Source of the DNA: CAMTVQ01 sp947085255
GTDB taxonomy: Bacteria > Bacteroidota > Bacteroidia > Sphingobacteriales > Sphingobacteriaceae
DNA: 64,000 bases
Reading direction: 5' to 3'
Assembly (NCBI GenBank): GCA_947085255.1
Contig: CAMTVQ010000001.1
Span: forward strand, 62,001 to 126,000
Shown: positions 34,041 to 42,061 of the stretch, in pieces
Position numbering within the stretch: the stretch's first letter is position 1
Layout: each line of letters starts with the position of its first letter
The notes under the pieces: model-generated
Database searches by the model: none
What the model was told of the DNA's origin: nothing
Seen by the model: the letters and a program-made list of their open reading frames with translations, nothing else
Translations under genes and position numbers: made by a program

Positions 34041-34115
34041 TTACGATATAATCAACACAATTAAGGAAATGGCTGCCATAATTGCAATCGCAAGAAATGT
34101 AGCTTTTTTATCCAT
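34041..34115 (-). CDS. 24-residue single-span membrane microprotein (candidate)
   Basis: Reading the minus strand of the gap between 33947 and 34234 gives a 24-codon frame from ATG (34115) to TAA (34041). The peptide MDKKATFLAIAIMAAISLIV continues with LIIS: a charged KK start and one long hydrophobic helix. Downstream, 59 bases away, lies a terminator in the correct orientation, and upstream the minus strand has TAACTTTA (34169-34162), one mismatch from the -7 box. Together they make a self-contained gene unit that is too short for routine gene calling. Function unknown; such peptides often modulate membrane complexes or act as stress peptides. Confidence 0.6.
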   Translation of the reverse strand: MDKKATFLAIAIMAAISLIVLIIS

Positions 34116-34180
34116 ATGCTTTTTTGCTAATCAATTACATTTAAGAACGCAGGCTTTTACCTAAAGTTACATTAAAAAGT

Positions 34181-34216
34181 AAAAAAAAAACCTGAACGCT
34201 GCCGTTCAGGTTTTTT
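34181..34216. terminator. Intrinsic terminator of the GAPDH gene
   Basis: Stem CCTGAACG/CGTTCAGG (34191-34198 with 34203-34210), extended by A/T pairs, loop CTGC, with A-run and T-run on either side. It stands between the GAPDH stop and the microprotein promoter. Confidence 0.9.
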
Positions 34217-34233
34217 CGAGTGATTTATTACTA

Positions 34234-35679
34234 TTAATAGTATCTCAAACGTACTACTCCGGCCAAATGCTTAGCCAAACGTATTACCTGACGGGTATAT
34301 CCGTATTCGTTATCATACCATACATATAATACACAACCTCTGTTGTCTTTAGCAACAATTGTTGCTGGTCCATCTACAATAGAAGCATGTGAGTTGCCAA
34401 TAATATCGCTGGATACCAATTCGTTAGAGATAGAGTATTCAATTTGTTCTACCAAATCGCTAAATAAAGAGGCGTTTTTTAATGCTTCATTAATAGATGC
34501 TACGCTTACTTCTTTTTTTAACGAAAGATTTAGAATAGCCAAAGAAACATCAGGAGTGGGAACACGAACTGCATTTCCAGTTAACTTACCAGCTAAATGT
34601 GGTAATGCTTTAGACACTGCTTTATCGGCACCAGTTTCGGTAATTACCATGTTTAGTGCAGCTGCACGTCCACGGCGGTATTTATCGTGGTGATTGTCTA
34701 ATAGGTTTTGATCATTGGTATAAGAGTGTACAGTTTCTATATGACCCTTCTCGATACCAAATGTATCTTCAATAATTTTCAGTACTGGTACAATAGCATT
34801 TGTAGTACAAGAAGCAGCAGAGAAAATAGTTTCGTCTGCATCCGGACTTTCATGATTTACACCATGAACAATATTTGGTACACCACCACCTGGAGCAGTT
34901 AATAATACTTTGTGAACTCCTTTAGATTTTAAGTGTAAGCTTAATTCTTCGCGGTCTCTTAATACACCCGTGTTATCAATAATTAACGCATCTTCAATAC
35001 CATATTGTGTATAGTCGATAGTAGCAGGATCTTTTGCGGCAATCATGCGGATGGTTTGCCCGTTGATGATTAATGATTGATTAGCAAAATCTTCTACAAT
35101 GGTACCAGCAAACGCACCGTGTATAGAGTCGTTACGCAATAAATCAGCGCGTTTAATCAAATCTTTATCGCTATACGAACGGGTAACGATAGCACGTAAA
35201 CGTAATTGTTCACCTTTACCAGCTTGCGTAATTAATTCTTTTGCTGAAATACGTCCGATACGTCCAAAGCCGTATAATACAACGTCTTTAGGTTTCAACG
35301 TGATTTTATCAGAACCAATATGAGCAGCTAATTTGCCTTTTACAAAATCAACTGTATTGTTATTGTATTTTCCTTTTTCCTCTAACCATTCGGCACTTAA
35401 ACGACCAATATCAATACGAGAAGGAGCGAAGTCTAAACTTGCGATAGCTTGTGATAAAGCTAATGTTTCATCAATAGTAATTTGTTTGCCAATAATATTA
35501 CGAGCATACAAATGATGATTTAAAATTTCGCTGGCACCAGTATCTACTAATTGTTTACGAAAGATAACCAGTTCTACCGAACGATCGTACCATAGTTGAC
35601 CCACTACGCTAATTAGCTCGATAGCTTGTTTTTCTTTACCTATCCATTCTTTTAAATCGGCTTCGTATTTTGATAACAT
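34234..35679 (-). CDS. gap: Long-form glyceraldehyde-3-phosphate dehydrogenase
   Basis: Oxidises and phosphorylates glyceraldehyde 3-phosphate with NAD(P). The start is set at the ATG at 35679 (MLSKYEADLKEW), because the -7 box at 35713-35720 overlaps the upstream TTG. The resulting 481 residues are about 145 longer than classical GAPDH: an N-terminal helical extension of about 130 residues precedes the Rossmann motif VVLYGFGRIGR. The catalytic cysteine (about C291) is in FSAASCTTNAIVP, followed by ETVHSYTNDQ and the phosphate-binding RRGRAAALNMV. The residue context after the second strand (TRSYSDKD) differs from the ND-L of common NAD enzymes, so cofactor preference is open. Confidence 0.92.
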   Translation of the reverse strand: MLSKYEADLKEWIGKEKQAIELISVVGQLWYDRSVELVIFRKQLVDTGASEILNHHLYARNIIGKQITIDETLALSQAIASLDFAPSRIDIGRLSAEWLEEKGKYNNNTVDFVKGKLAAHIGSDKITLKPKDVVLYGFGRIGRISAKELITQAGKGEQLRLRAIVTRSYSDKDLIKRADLLRNDSIHGAFAGTIVEDFANQSLIINGQTIRMIAAKDPATIDYTQYGIEDALIIDNTGVLRDREELSLHLKSKGVHKVLLTAPGGGVPNIVHGVNHESPDADETIFSAASCTTNAIVPVLKIIEDTFGIEKGHIETVHSYTNDQNLLDNHHDKYRRGRAAALNMVITETGADKAVSKALPHLAGKLTGNAVRVPTPDVSLAILNLSLKKEVSVASINEALKNASLFSDLVEQIEYSISNELVSSDIIGNSHASIVDGPATIVAKDNRGCVLYVWYDNEYGYTRQVIRLAKHLAGVVRLRYY

Positions 35680-35712
35680 ATTTTTTATATTAAGTTTAAC
35701 TATTAAGGTGTG

Positions 35713-35720
35713 CAAAAGTA
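35713..35720 (-). promoter_or_regulatory. -7 box TACTTTTG of the GAPDH gene
   Basis: Perfect TAnnTTTG on the minus strand, 33 bases before the chosen ATG. It overlaps the alternative TTG start and argues against it. Confidence 0.55.
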
Positions 35721-35743
35721 AGAATATCTCCTAAAACTGACTG

Positions 35744-35778
35744 CAAAAAAATTGCCAGCCTTTTTTGAAGCTGGCAAT
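35744..35778 (-). terminator. Intrinsic terminator of rpoD
   Basis: Stem ATTGCCAGC/GCTGGCAAT (35751-35759 with 35770-35778). Minus-strand transcripts then meet a T-run. It separates rpoD from the GAPDH promoter. Confidence 0.88.
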
Positions 35779-35828
35779 CAATAGAATAAGAATTTACAGG
35801 AATGACAATATTCCAATATTTGGAAAAA

Positions 35829-36692
35829 TTATCCCAAATAGCTTTTTAGTATTTTACTGCGAGATGTATGACGTAAGCGTTGTAGTGCTTTGTCTTTAAT
35901 TTGTCTTACACGCTCTCTGGTAAGATTAAACTTTTCTCCAATTTCTTCTAACGATAATGGGTGATTGGTGCTTAATCCAAAAAACAAGATAATAATCTCG
36001 CGTTCGCGTTCGGTAAGTGTAGTAAGCGAGCGTTTTATCTCTTCGCTCAACGATTCGTTGATCAACAAACTATCAGTATACGGAATATCATTATTTTCCA
36101 ATACATCTAATAGCGTGTTTTCTTCACCTTGCACAAAAGGAGCATCCATAGATACGTGGCGACCTGAATTACTCAAGGTATCCGAAATTTTATCTACTGT
36201 TGTTTCCAACATGATAGCAAGTTCTTCTGGCGAAGGCTCACGTTCAAACTCTTGCTCTAATTTAGAAAAAGCTTTGCTAATTTTACTTAGCGAACCTACC
36301 TGATTGAGAGGTAAACGTACAATACGGCTTTGTTCTGCAATAGCTTGTAATATTGACTGACGAATCCACCAAACGGCGTAAGAGATAAACTTAAAACCTT
36401 TTGTTTCATCAAAACGCTTTGCAGCTTTAATTAATCCTAAGTTTCCTTCGTTAATTAAATCGCCAAGTGTTAAACCTTGATTTTGATATTGTTTTGCAAC
36501 CGAAACCACAAAACGAAGGTTGGTTTTTGTTAAGCGTTCCAAAGCTGCTTGGTCGCCTTCACGTATCTTGCGGGCTAAAATAACTTCTTCATCAGCCGTA
36601 ATTAAATCTACTTTGCCTATTTCGTGTAAGTACTTATCTAACGATTGACTTTCGCGATTGGTAATAGATTGCGTTATTTTTAGTTGCCTCAT
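35829..36692 (-). CDS. rpoD: Primary sigma factor RpoD (short Bacteroidota type)
   Basis: A 287-residue sigma-70 of the kind that acts as housekeeping sigma in Bacteroidota. Region 1.2 starts at SLDKYLHEIGKVDLITADEE; region 2 holds the core DLINEGNLGLIKAAKRFDET and the -10-binding FISYAVWWIRQSILQAIAEQ; region 4.2 has SLEEIGEKFNLTRERVRQIK. Region 1.1 and the non-conserved region are missing, as usual for the phylum. It would recognise the TTTG/TAnnTTTG promoters described here. Its own TACCTTTG box lies about 40 bases upstream. Confidence 0.95.
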   Translation of the reverse strand: MRQLKITQSITNRESQSLDKYLHEIGKVDLITADEEVILARKIREGDQAALERLTKTNLRFVVSVAKQYQNQGLTLGDLINEGNLGLIKAAKRFDETKGFKFISYAVWWIRQSILQAIAEQSRIVRLPLNQVGSLSKISKAFSKLEQEFEREPSPEELAIMLETTVDKISDTLSNSGRHVSMDAPFVQGEENTLLDVLENNDIPYTDSLLINESLSEEIKRSLTTLTEREREIIILFFGLSTNHPLSLEEIGEKFNLTRERVRQIKDKALQRLRHTSRSKILKSYLG

Positions 36693-36732
36693 GTTGTTTT
36701 TAAGAGTATTTTGGGCTTGTAAACAGAATTTG

Positions 36733-36740
36733 CAAAGGTA
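36733..36740 (-). promoter_or_regulatory. -7 box TACCTTTG of rpoD
   Basis: Perfect TAnnTTTG on the minus strand, 40 bases before the rpoD ATG, implying a leader of about 35 bases. The -33 region is not clear. Confidence 0.55.
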
Positions 36741-36844
36741 TGTATTTTGAAATTAATATACTTATATTAAAACGTTAAAATAAAGGAAATGTTCCCTCAA
36801 GTGTATTTAAGTTAAATCAGTTCAGGCAAAAAGAGTTTCCAATT

Positions 36845-37687
36845 TTATACCCACTCTGCTAATAAAAATGTTTTATCAGCGCGTATTCCTTTCTCCGTGC
36901 GTGTAAGTGTAGCGCATTCAATTGTTGGATCATGCTCGAAAAATAATGTATAATTATTATCAACGGCGGTATTCAGAAAATGTTCTCGCTCGTTAAGCGT
37001 AAGTAGTGGACGTGTGTCATACGCCATTACATAAGGTATCGGAAGATGTGCTACAGAGGGAAACAAATCGGCACAAAAAACTATCGTTTGTTCTTTGTAG
37101 CATATCGTAGGGAGCATCATACTGTCTGTATGTCCACTGCAATAATAAATACCAATAGTATCCGAAAAAGCTGCCCCTTCGGCAATAAATTTCAACTGAC
37201 CACTTTGCTCAATAGGCAAAATATTATCTTTTAAAAAAGAAGCTTTTTCGCGCATGTTGGGTTGGGTAGCCCATTGCCAATGTGCGGCATTGCTCCAATA
37301 AGTGGCGTTTTTGAAAACAGGTTCAAATTTTGTTCTATCGCTATTCCACTGTATGCTGCCGCCGCAATGGTCGAAATGCAGATGCGTTAAAAACACATCA
37401 GTAATGTCATCAACGGTAAATCCTTTGCGTTTCAAACTGTTGTGTAATGTATCATTTCCGTGTAAATAGTAATGACCAAAAAACTTATCATCTTGTTTAT
37501 TACCTATGCCGTTATCAATTAGTATAAGTTTGTTTCCATCCTCAATTAATAGGCAACGCATAGCCCAGTTGCACATATTGTTGCTATCTGGCACATTTAG
37601 TTTGCTCCACATTGCGTAGGGTACTACGCCAAACATGGCGCCTCCGTCAAGTTTAAAAAGGCCTGTATCAATGGTATGCAAGGTCAT
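36845..37687 (-). CDS. MBL-fold metallo-hydrolase
   Basis: A 280-residue metallo-beta-lactamase-fold enzyme. The zinc motif is THLHFDHCGG (H102, H104, D106, H107), followed by a later histidine in YCSGHTDSMM, an aspartate in IVFCADLFPS and a histidine in FFEHDP, so a binuclear site is complete. No signal peptide is present, so it is cytosolic. The overall pattern resembles the AiiA-like lactonase/alkylsulfatase-type group, but the substrate cannot be read from sequence. It stands alone between rpoD and the divergent 1360-residue secreted protein gene. Confidence 0.87.
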   Translation of the reverse strand: MTLHTIDTGLFKLDGGAMFGVVPYAMWSKLNVPDSNNMCNWAMRCLLIEDGNKLILIDNGIGNKQDDKFFGHYYLHGNDTLHNSLKRKGFTVDDITDVFLTHLHFDHCGGSIQWNSDRTKFEPVFKNATYWSNAAHWQWATQPNMREKASFLKDNILPIEQSGQLKFIAEGAAFSDTIGIYYCSGHTDSMMLPTICYKEQTIVFCADLFPSVAHLPIPYVMAYDTRPLLTLNEREHFLNTAVDNNYTLFFEHDPTIECATLTRTEKGIRADKTFLLAEWV

Positions 37688-37736
37688 AAAAAAGGTATTT
37701 TTAATATTTAATTATTTTATATGAAGACTGGATTAT

Positions 37737-37744
37737 TATCTTTG
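37737..37744 (+). promoter_or_regulatory. -7 box TATCTTTG before the large T9SS gene
   Basis: Perfect TAnnTTTG, 91 bases before the ATG at 37836, which implies an unusually long leader for this window. Confidence 0.5.
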
Positions 37745-37835
37745 AGAGTTTTAAAATAGCATAATAGCTGAAAGCGCTTGCAAATTACAATCTCTTTAGC
37801 GTATTATTACAAACAAATAAATAACGAGTAGTAAC

Positions 37836-40800
37836 ATGAAAAAAAATTTACTCTTAGCTGTTTTACTTATTAGTAGCACAGCATTCGCGCAAACGCGTGT
37901 TCCTGTTTTTGTAGAAAAATTCAACAATGGAACAACGCAACGCATCACTCCGGGCGCTTCGGTTGCCGTTGCTGATTATCAATTTTTCAGCAATTTAGAT
38001 AAGGGGTATGTATACAGCAGTACTGGTGTATGCGATGTGCGTAATGTGCTAAACAGTACAAATTATACGTATACCTTATTAGATACTGCCAGAAACCCAA
38101 GTGCGGGAGAGAATGTTTTTTTTAATAACATACCAGGCGTTTCTTTTACAATCAAAAATATAGCAATTGAAGCAGGTGTTTCTGAACTAAAAATTGGTCA
38201 TGGTGTGCTTAAGAGTAGCACATTATCTAATGCTGCCGAACTAAAAGTAGAATGGCAACAACAAGGTGCAGACCCAGCCGTATGGAATAATATTACTATG
38301 CCACTTATTATTGGTGGTACGGGTAGCAATGTTTGGCGCTTTCGTGAGTCGTCGGTAAATATTCCTGCTCAGCCAGGTTTAATAAACATTCGCTTCCGTC
38401 AAACAAGCAGCAGCGTACAGTTTAGAGTAGATGATATTGTAATGAGCTTTAAAGCACAGTGCGTAGCACCTGTTATTACTGTTCAGGATAATGCAAGCAC
38501 TACTTTTTGTAATGGACAAAGTATTACATTGAAAACTGCTTATTTAAGTGCTACACAATATATTTGGAAAAGAGATGGGGTAGAGGTTCAATCTTCAGCA
38601 GCTAACACATTAGTAGTTACGCAAGCTGGAAATTACACAGTAGTAGCAAAATCAAGTTACTGCCCAGTAAGTGGTTCTCCAGAATCGGCTGCTAAAACAA
38701 TTACCGTAAATCCAACGCCTACAGTACAAGAGATTACTGGAGCAGATACATACTGCACGGGAGCTGGTGGAGATTTAGATGTAGTAGCTACAGGCGGTAC
38801 AACACCATTTCAATTTAGCTGGAACAATGCTGCTTTTGCTACTCAATCATCATTTACAGTTCCTACTGCAACAGCAGGTAACTTTACCCATACTGTAATT
38901 GTAAAGGATGTAAATAATTGCCAAACTACAGCTAACAAAGCAGTAGTTGTTAATCAAAGTCCTGGACAGCCTAGCGTAACTGCAAACGGTCCACTTAGTT
39001 TTTGTGCTGGAGGTAGTGTTACACTAACTTCAAGTTTTGCTACTGGCAACCAGTGGTTCTTAAATGGAGAAGCAATTGAAACAGGTGGAACAGATCAATC
39101 ATATATTGCAGATACTGATGGTTCTTACCAAGTAATGCATACTGCTGCTAATAATTGTGGTTCTTCTTTATCTACAGCTAAAGTTGTAAATGCTATTTCT
39201 TTTGATGCTCCTACAGTTTTATTTAATGCAGGAAATGATACCGTTTGTACGGGAGTATTGGTAACACTAGCATCATCATCAAACACTAATAATGTATGGA
39301 AAGTAGCAGGTAACACAGTAAGTACTGCTGATACATATACTGTACCAACAACAACTGCAGGTACAACTACAGTTACCTTATTTTATACAGCAACAGAAGA
39401 TGCAGTAAGTTGTCCTTCTGGTACTGCAACTCAAGATATACTAATAAACGGACGCCCAACAGCTCCATCTATAGCATTTACAGGTGATGCAACTCCTTGT
39501 AAAGGAACTACAGTAAGCCTTTCGGTTACAGGTGCTGGTGGTGTGTACAATTGGTACAAAAATGCCAATTCAACCCCAGTATTTACTGGAACGCCATATG
39601 AATTTACTGCTACTGATTTAGGTGCAGCAAATTATACCGTAACTGAAACGGATGCTAATACATGTGAATCTGCAAAATCAGCAGCACAGGTTATTGATGT
39701 AAAAGATAATCCAGTAGTAAGTATTACTCCTTCAGGTGCTACTACTTTTTGCCAAGGTACTTCGGTAACGCTTACTGCAGCATCAAATGTAGGTGTAACA
39801 TTTGTTTGGGATAATGATGCAATGAGCACAACAGCAGGTATTGCAGTTGCAAATCATGGAACCCAAGGTGCTACAGGTACACGAACATATACAGTAACAG
39901 GTACTAATACTGATATGTGTGTTTCAACAGCAGCGCAAGCAGTAACTATTAATGGAAAGCCAGTTGCAGCTATTGCAGCAACAGGTGGTGTAGATGGAAC
40001 AAATCAATATGAGATTTGTGCAAATTCAGTTGCTACTTTAACTGGTTCGGCTACAAACGCAACAGGTACAGTAACATACAAGTGGAATGCAAATGGTTTT
40101 GATGCAAATGATAGCTTCACCGCAATTGTAGGTACAAATACGCTTGTAGTAATGGATAACAATTGTGCATCTGATCCAAAAAACATCCTTGTTAATAGCA
40201 ATGCTGTTGCCAATCCAGTAGTTACTGGTACTAATGAAATTTGTACAGGTGGTACTACTAAAAACAGCACAGTACTTACTGTTACAGAAGGTATAGCCAC
40301 ACCAGTAACGTATCAGTGGAAATTAGCTACTGCTGATGCAAGTGGAACTTCAACTGCAAAAGATTATACAGCTACTGAAGGTGGTTCATACAGTGTAGTT
40401 GTTACCAAAACATATACTTACTCAGGTGGCGATTTAGCTTGTGCAGTAACGTCTACTCCATATACAGTAACTGCATTTCCTGCTCCAGTAGTAACAATTG
40501 CAGTTCCTAATAATGTTATAGTAGTAGGTGGAACTGTTCATTTCTGTCAGAACCAAGCTCCTCTTTTAACAGCTGTTGTTGCTGCGGGAACACCAGCGTT
40601 TAATTATATCTGGAATGGTGTAGCATTGTCAGAAACATTTACTACAATAAACGGAGATAATAAAGTAATTGTAGTAGATGCAAAAGGATGTACTTCGGTA
40701 GAAGTAAATCAAGCAGCTGTAGAAAATGCAACACCAGTAGCAACGATTACTGGTAGAAACGAAATTTGTGCGAGCAATGCTAATAATACTACAGATTTAA

Positions 40801-41918
40801 CAGCTAATAGCCCTACCGCTGATAGCTATAATTGGATGAAAAATGGCGCTGCTGCGGGTGGTGTAGACAATCAAGTAATGTACACTGCTACAACAGCTGG
40901 CAATTACACGGTAGTCGTAACTCAAATACACCCATCTATTAGTTGCTCATCTACATCAGATGTAGTAGCTGTAAGTGTAAAAGCTATTCCTACAGTTACG
41001 GTTTCGACACCAGTATCATCATTTGATGATTTAGCTTGTAAACAAGGAACTGAAATATTTATAGGTTTAGAAACTACGTCTACTATTACAGCTGTTCCTG
41101 TATCTTCAACTGGTGCAACTCAGTTTACTTACGTATGGACAGGTTCTAATGTAAGCAATGGTACTACTCCAGTAGTTACAGTAGCTCCTACAGCTACCGA
41201 AAATTACACAGTAACAATTACAGAAGTAGTAGCTGGTGGTTTAGGTTGCCAGTCTAATGTTGCTACACAGGCAATAGATGTACTAGATGTAAATGGACAA
41301 GTAGCTGGCTTTGTAGCTGTATGTAACGGTGGAGAGAAAAACTCATCACCAGAAGCTACAGGTATTACTACTGAAGTAGCCGCTGGTCAAGTAAGAGCAT
41401 ATATTCAAGGTGCACCATCTGGCGCTTGTTTAGGTGCGTGTGATATTACGGGATTACCAGTGCCTCCAGTAGATAGTATACCAGTGCTTCCAACAGATAG
41501 CCTGCCAGATCCACTTGGTGGTGGTTTACCAACCGACAGTATTGTAGATGGTTTACCTCCGTTACCAGGACCATTAGATAGTTTATTAACAGATCCTATT
41601 GGTACAATAGGAGGATTATTAAGAACTGAAAATGGAGTAACTGTACAAAATACACCATCGGTTACTAAAATAGCTGCTTATCCAAATCCGTTTACAGAAA
41701 GCATTGCTTTACAAATTGCACTTAGTGCAGAAAGTGTAGTGAATGTAACTATTACTGATATGTTGGGTAGAGTAATGTATAGCGTACAGCAACTTGCATT
41801 AGCTGCAGGAGAGCATACGTTACCAATTGATGCTACTAAACTGAGCAATGGTATGTACATATGTACTGTACAAACAGCTACTGATGCTAAAGTGATTAAT
41901 TTAGTAAAGAAAGACTAA
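37836..41918 (+). CDS. Large secreted Ig-like repeat protein with T9SS type A sorting domain
   Basis: A 1360-residue surface or secreted protein. The signal peptide is MKKNLLLAVLLISSTAFAQ. Residues about 20-205 form a distinct N-terminal domain (choice-of-anchor-like, ending near FRVDDIVMSF). From about 210 to 1140 there are roughly ten Ig-like/PKD-like segments of 85-95 residues, each with a CxxxxxTLT-type opening strand, a central W and a cysteine pair (for instance FCAGGSVTLTSSF and ICANSVATLTGSA). A proline- and aspartate-rich linker (about 1205-1260, VPPVDSIPVLPTDSLPDP) then leads to the type A sorting domain AYPNPFTESIALQI to INLVKKD. Adhesion is a reasonable guess. A terminator follows 20 bases after the stop. 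Confidence 0.86.
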   Translation: MKKNLLLAVLLISSTAFAQTRVPVFVEKFNNGTTQRITPGASVAVADYQFFSNLDKGYVYSSTGVCDVRNVLNSTNYTYTLLDTARNPSAGENVFFNNIPGVSFTIKNIAIEAGVSELKIGHGVLKSSTLSNAAELKVEWQQQGADPAVWNNITMPLIIGGTGSNVWRFRESSVNIPAQPGLINIRFRQTSSSVQFRVDDIVMSFKAQCVAPVITVQDNASTTFCNGQSITLKTAYLSATQYIWKRDGVEVQSSAANTLVVTQAGNYTVVAKSSYCPVSGSPESAAKTITVNPTPTVQEITGADTYCTGAGGDLDVVATGGTTPFQFSWNNAAFATQSSFTVPTATAGNFTHTVIVKDVNNCQTTANKAVVVNQSPGQPSVTANGPLSFCAGGSVTLTSSFATGNQWFLNGEAIETGGTDQSYIADTDGSYQVMHTAANNCGSSLSTAKVVNAISFDAPTVLFNAGNDTVCTGVLVTLASSSNTNNVWKVAGNTVSTADTYTVPTTTAGTTTVTLFYTATEDAVSCPSGTATQDILINGRPTAPSIAFTGDATPCKGTTVSLSVTGAGGVYNWYKNANSTPVFTGTPYEFTATDLGAANYTVTETDANTCESAKSAAQVIDVKDNPVVSITPSGATTFCQGTSVTLTAASNVGVTFVWDNDAMSTTAGIAVANHGTQGATGTRTYTVTGTNTDMCVSTAAQAVTINGKPVAAIAATGGVDGTNQYEICANSVATLTGSATNATGTVTYKWNANGFDANDSFTAIVGTNTLVVMDNNCASDPKNILVNSNAVANPVVTGTNEICTGGTTKNSTVLTVTEGIATPVTYQWKLATADASGTSTAKDYTATEGGSYSVVVTKTYTYSGGDLACAVTSTPYTVTAFPAPVVTIAVPNNVIVVGGTVHFCQNQAPLLTAVVAAGTPAFNYIWNGVALSETFTTINGDNKVIVVDAKGCTSVEVNQAAVENATPVATITGRNEICASNANNTTDLTANSPTADSYNWMKNGAAAGGVDNQVMYTATTAGNYTVVVTQIHPSISCSSTSDVVAVSVKAIPTVTVSTPVSSFDDLACKQGTEIFIGLETTSTITAVPVSSTGATQFTYVWTGSNVSNGTTPVVTVAPTATENYTVTITEVVAGGLGCQSNVATQAIDVLDVNGQVAGFVAVCNGGEKNSSPEATGITTEVAAGQVRAYIQGAPSGACLGACDITGLPVPPVDSIPVLPTDSLPDPLGGGLPTDSIVDGLPPLPGPLDSLLTDPIGTIGGLLRTENGVTVQNTPSVTKIAAYPNPFTESIALQIALSAESVVNVTITDMLGRVMYSVQQLALAAGEHTLPIDATKLSNGMYICTVQTATDAKVINLVKKD

Positions 41919-41939
41919 GTATAGTCGATAGTATATAGA

Positions 41940-41969
41940 AAAAGGGGCTTATTACTAAGCCCCTTTTTT
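41940..41969 (+). terminator. Intrinsic terminator of the 1360-residue protein gene
   Basis: Stem AAAGGGGCTTA/TAAGCCCCTTT (41941-41951 with 41956-41966), loop TTAC, followed by T residues. Confidence 0.92.
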
Positions 41970-41999
41970 GTGCGCATGAATTTTGGGTTGATAGTTAAA

Positions 42000-42034
42000 T
42001 AAAAAAGCGGTAGGGAAAATCCCTACCGCTTTTT
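42000..42034. terminator. Intrinsic terminator of lpd
   Basis: Stem GCGGTAGGGA/TCCCTACCGC (42007-42016 with 42020-42029), loop AAA, with A-run and T-run outside. It serves the minus-strand lpd and could also act on the plus strand. Confidence 0.9.
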
Positions 42035-42061
42035 AGATGTATTACGTATTGTTAGTGCTAA

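Noticed and set aside
35680..35715. TTG start giving GAPDH 12 more residues
   Set aside because: A perfect -7 box at 35713-35720 overlaps it, so the codon is upstream of or at the transcription start.
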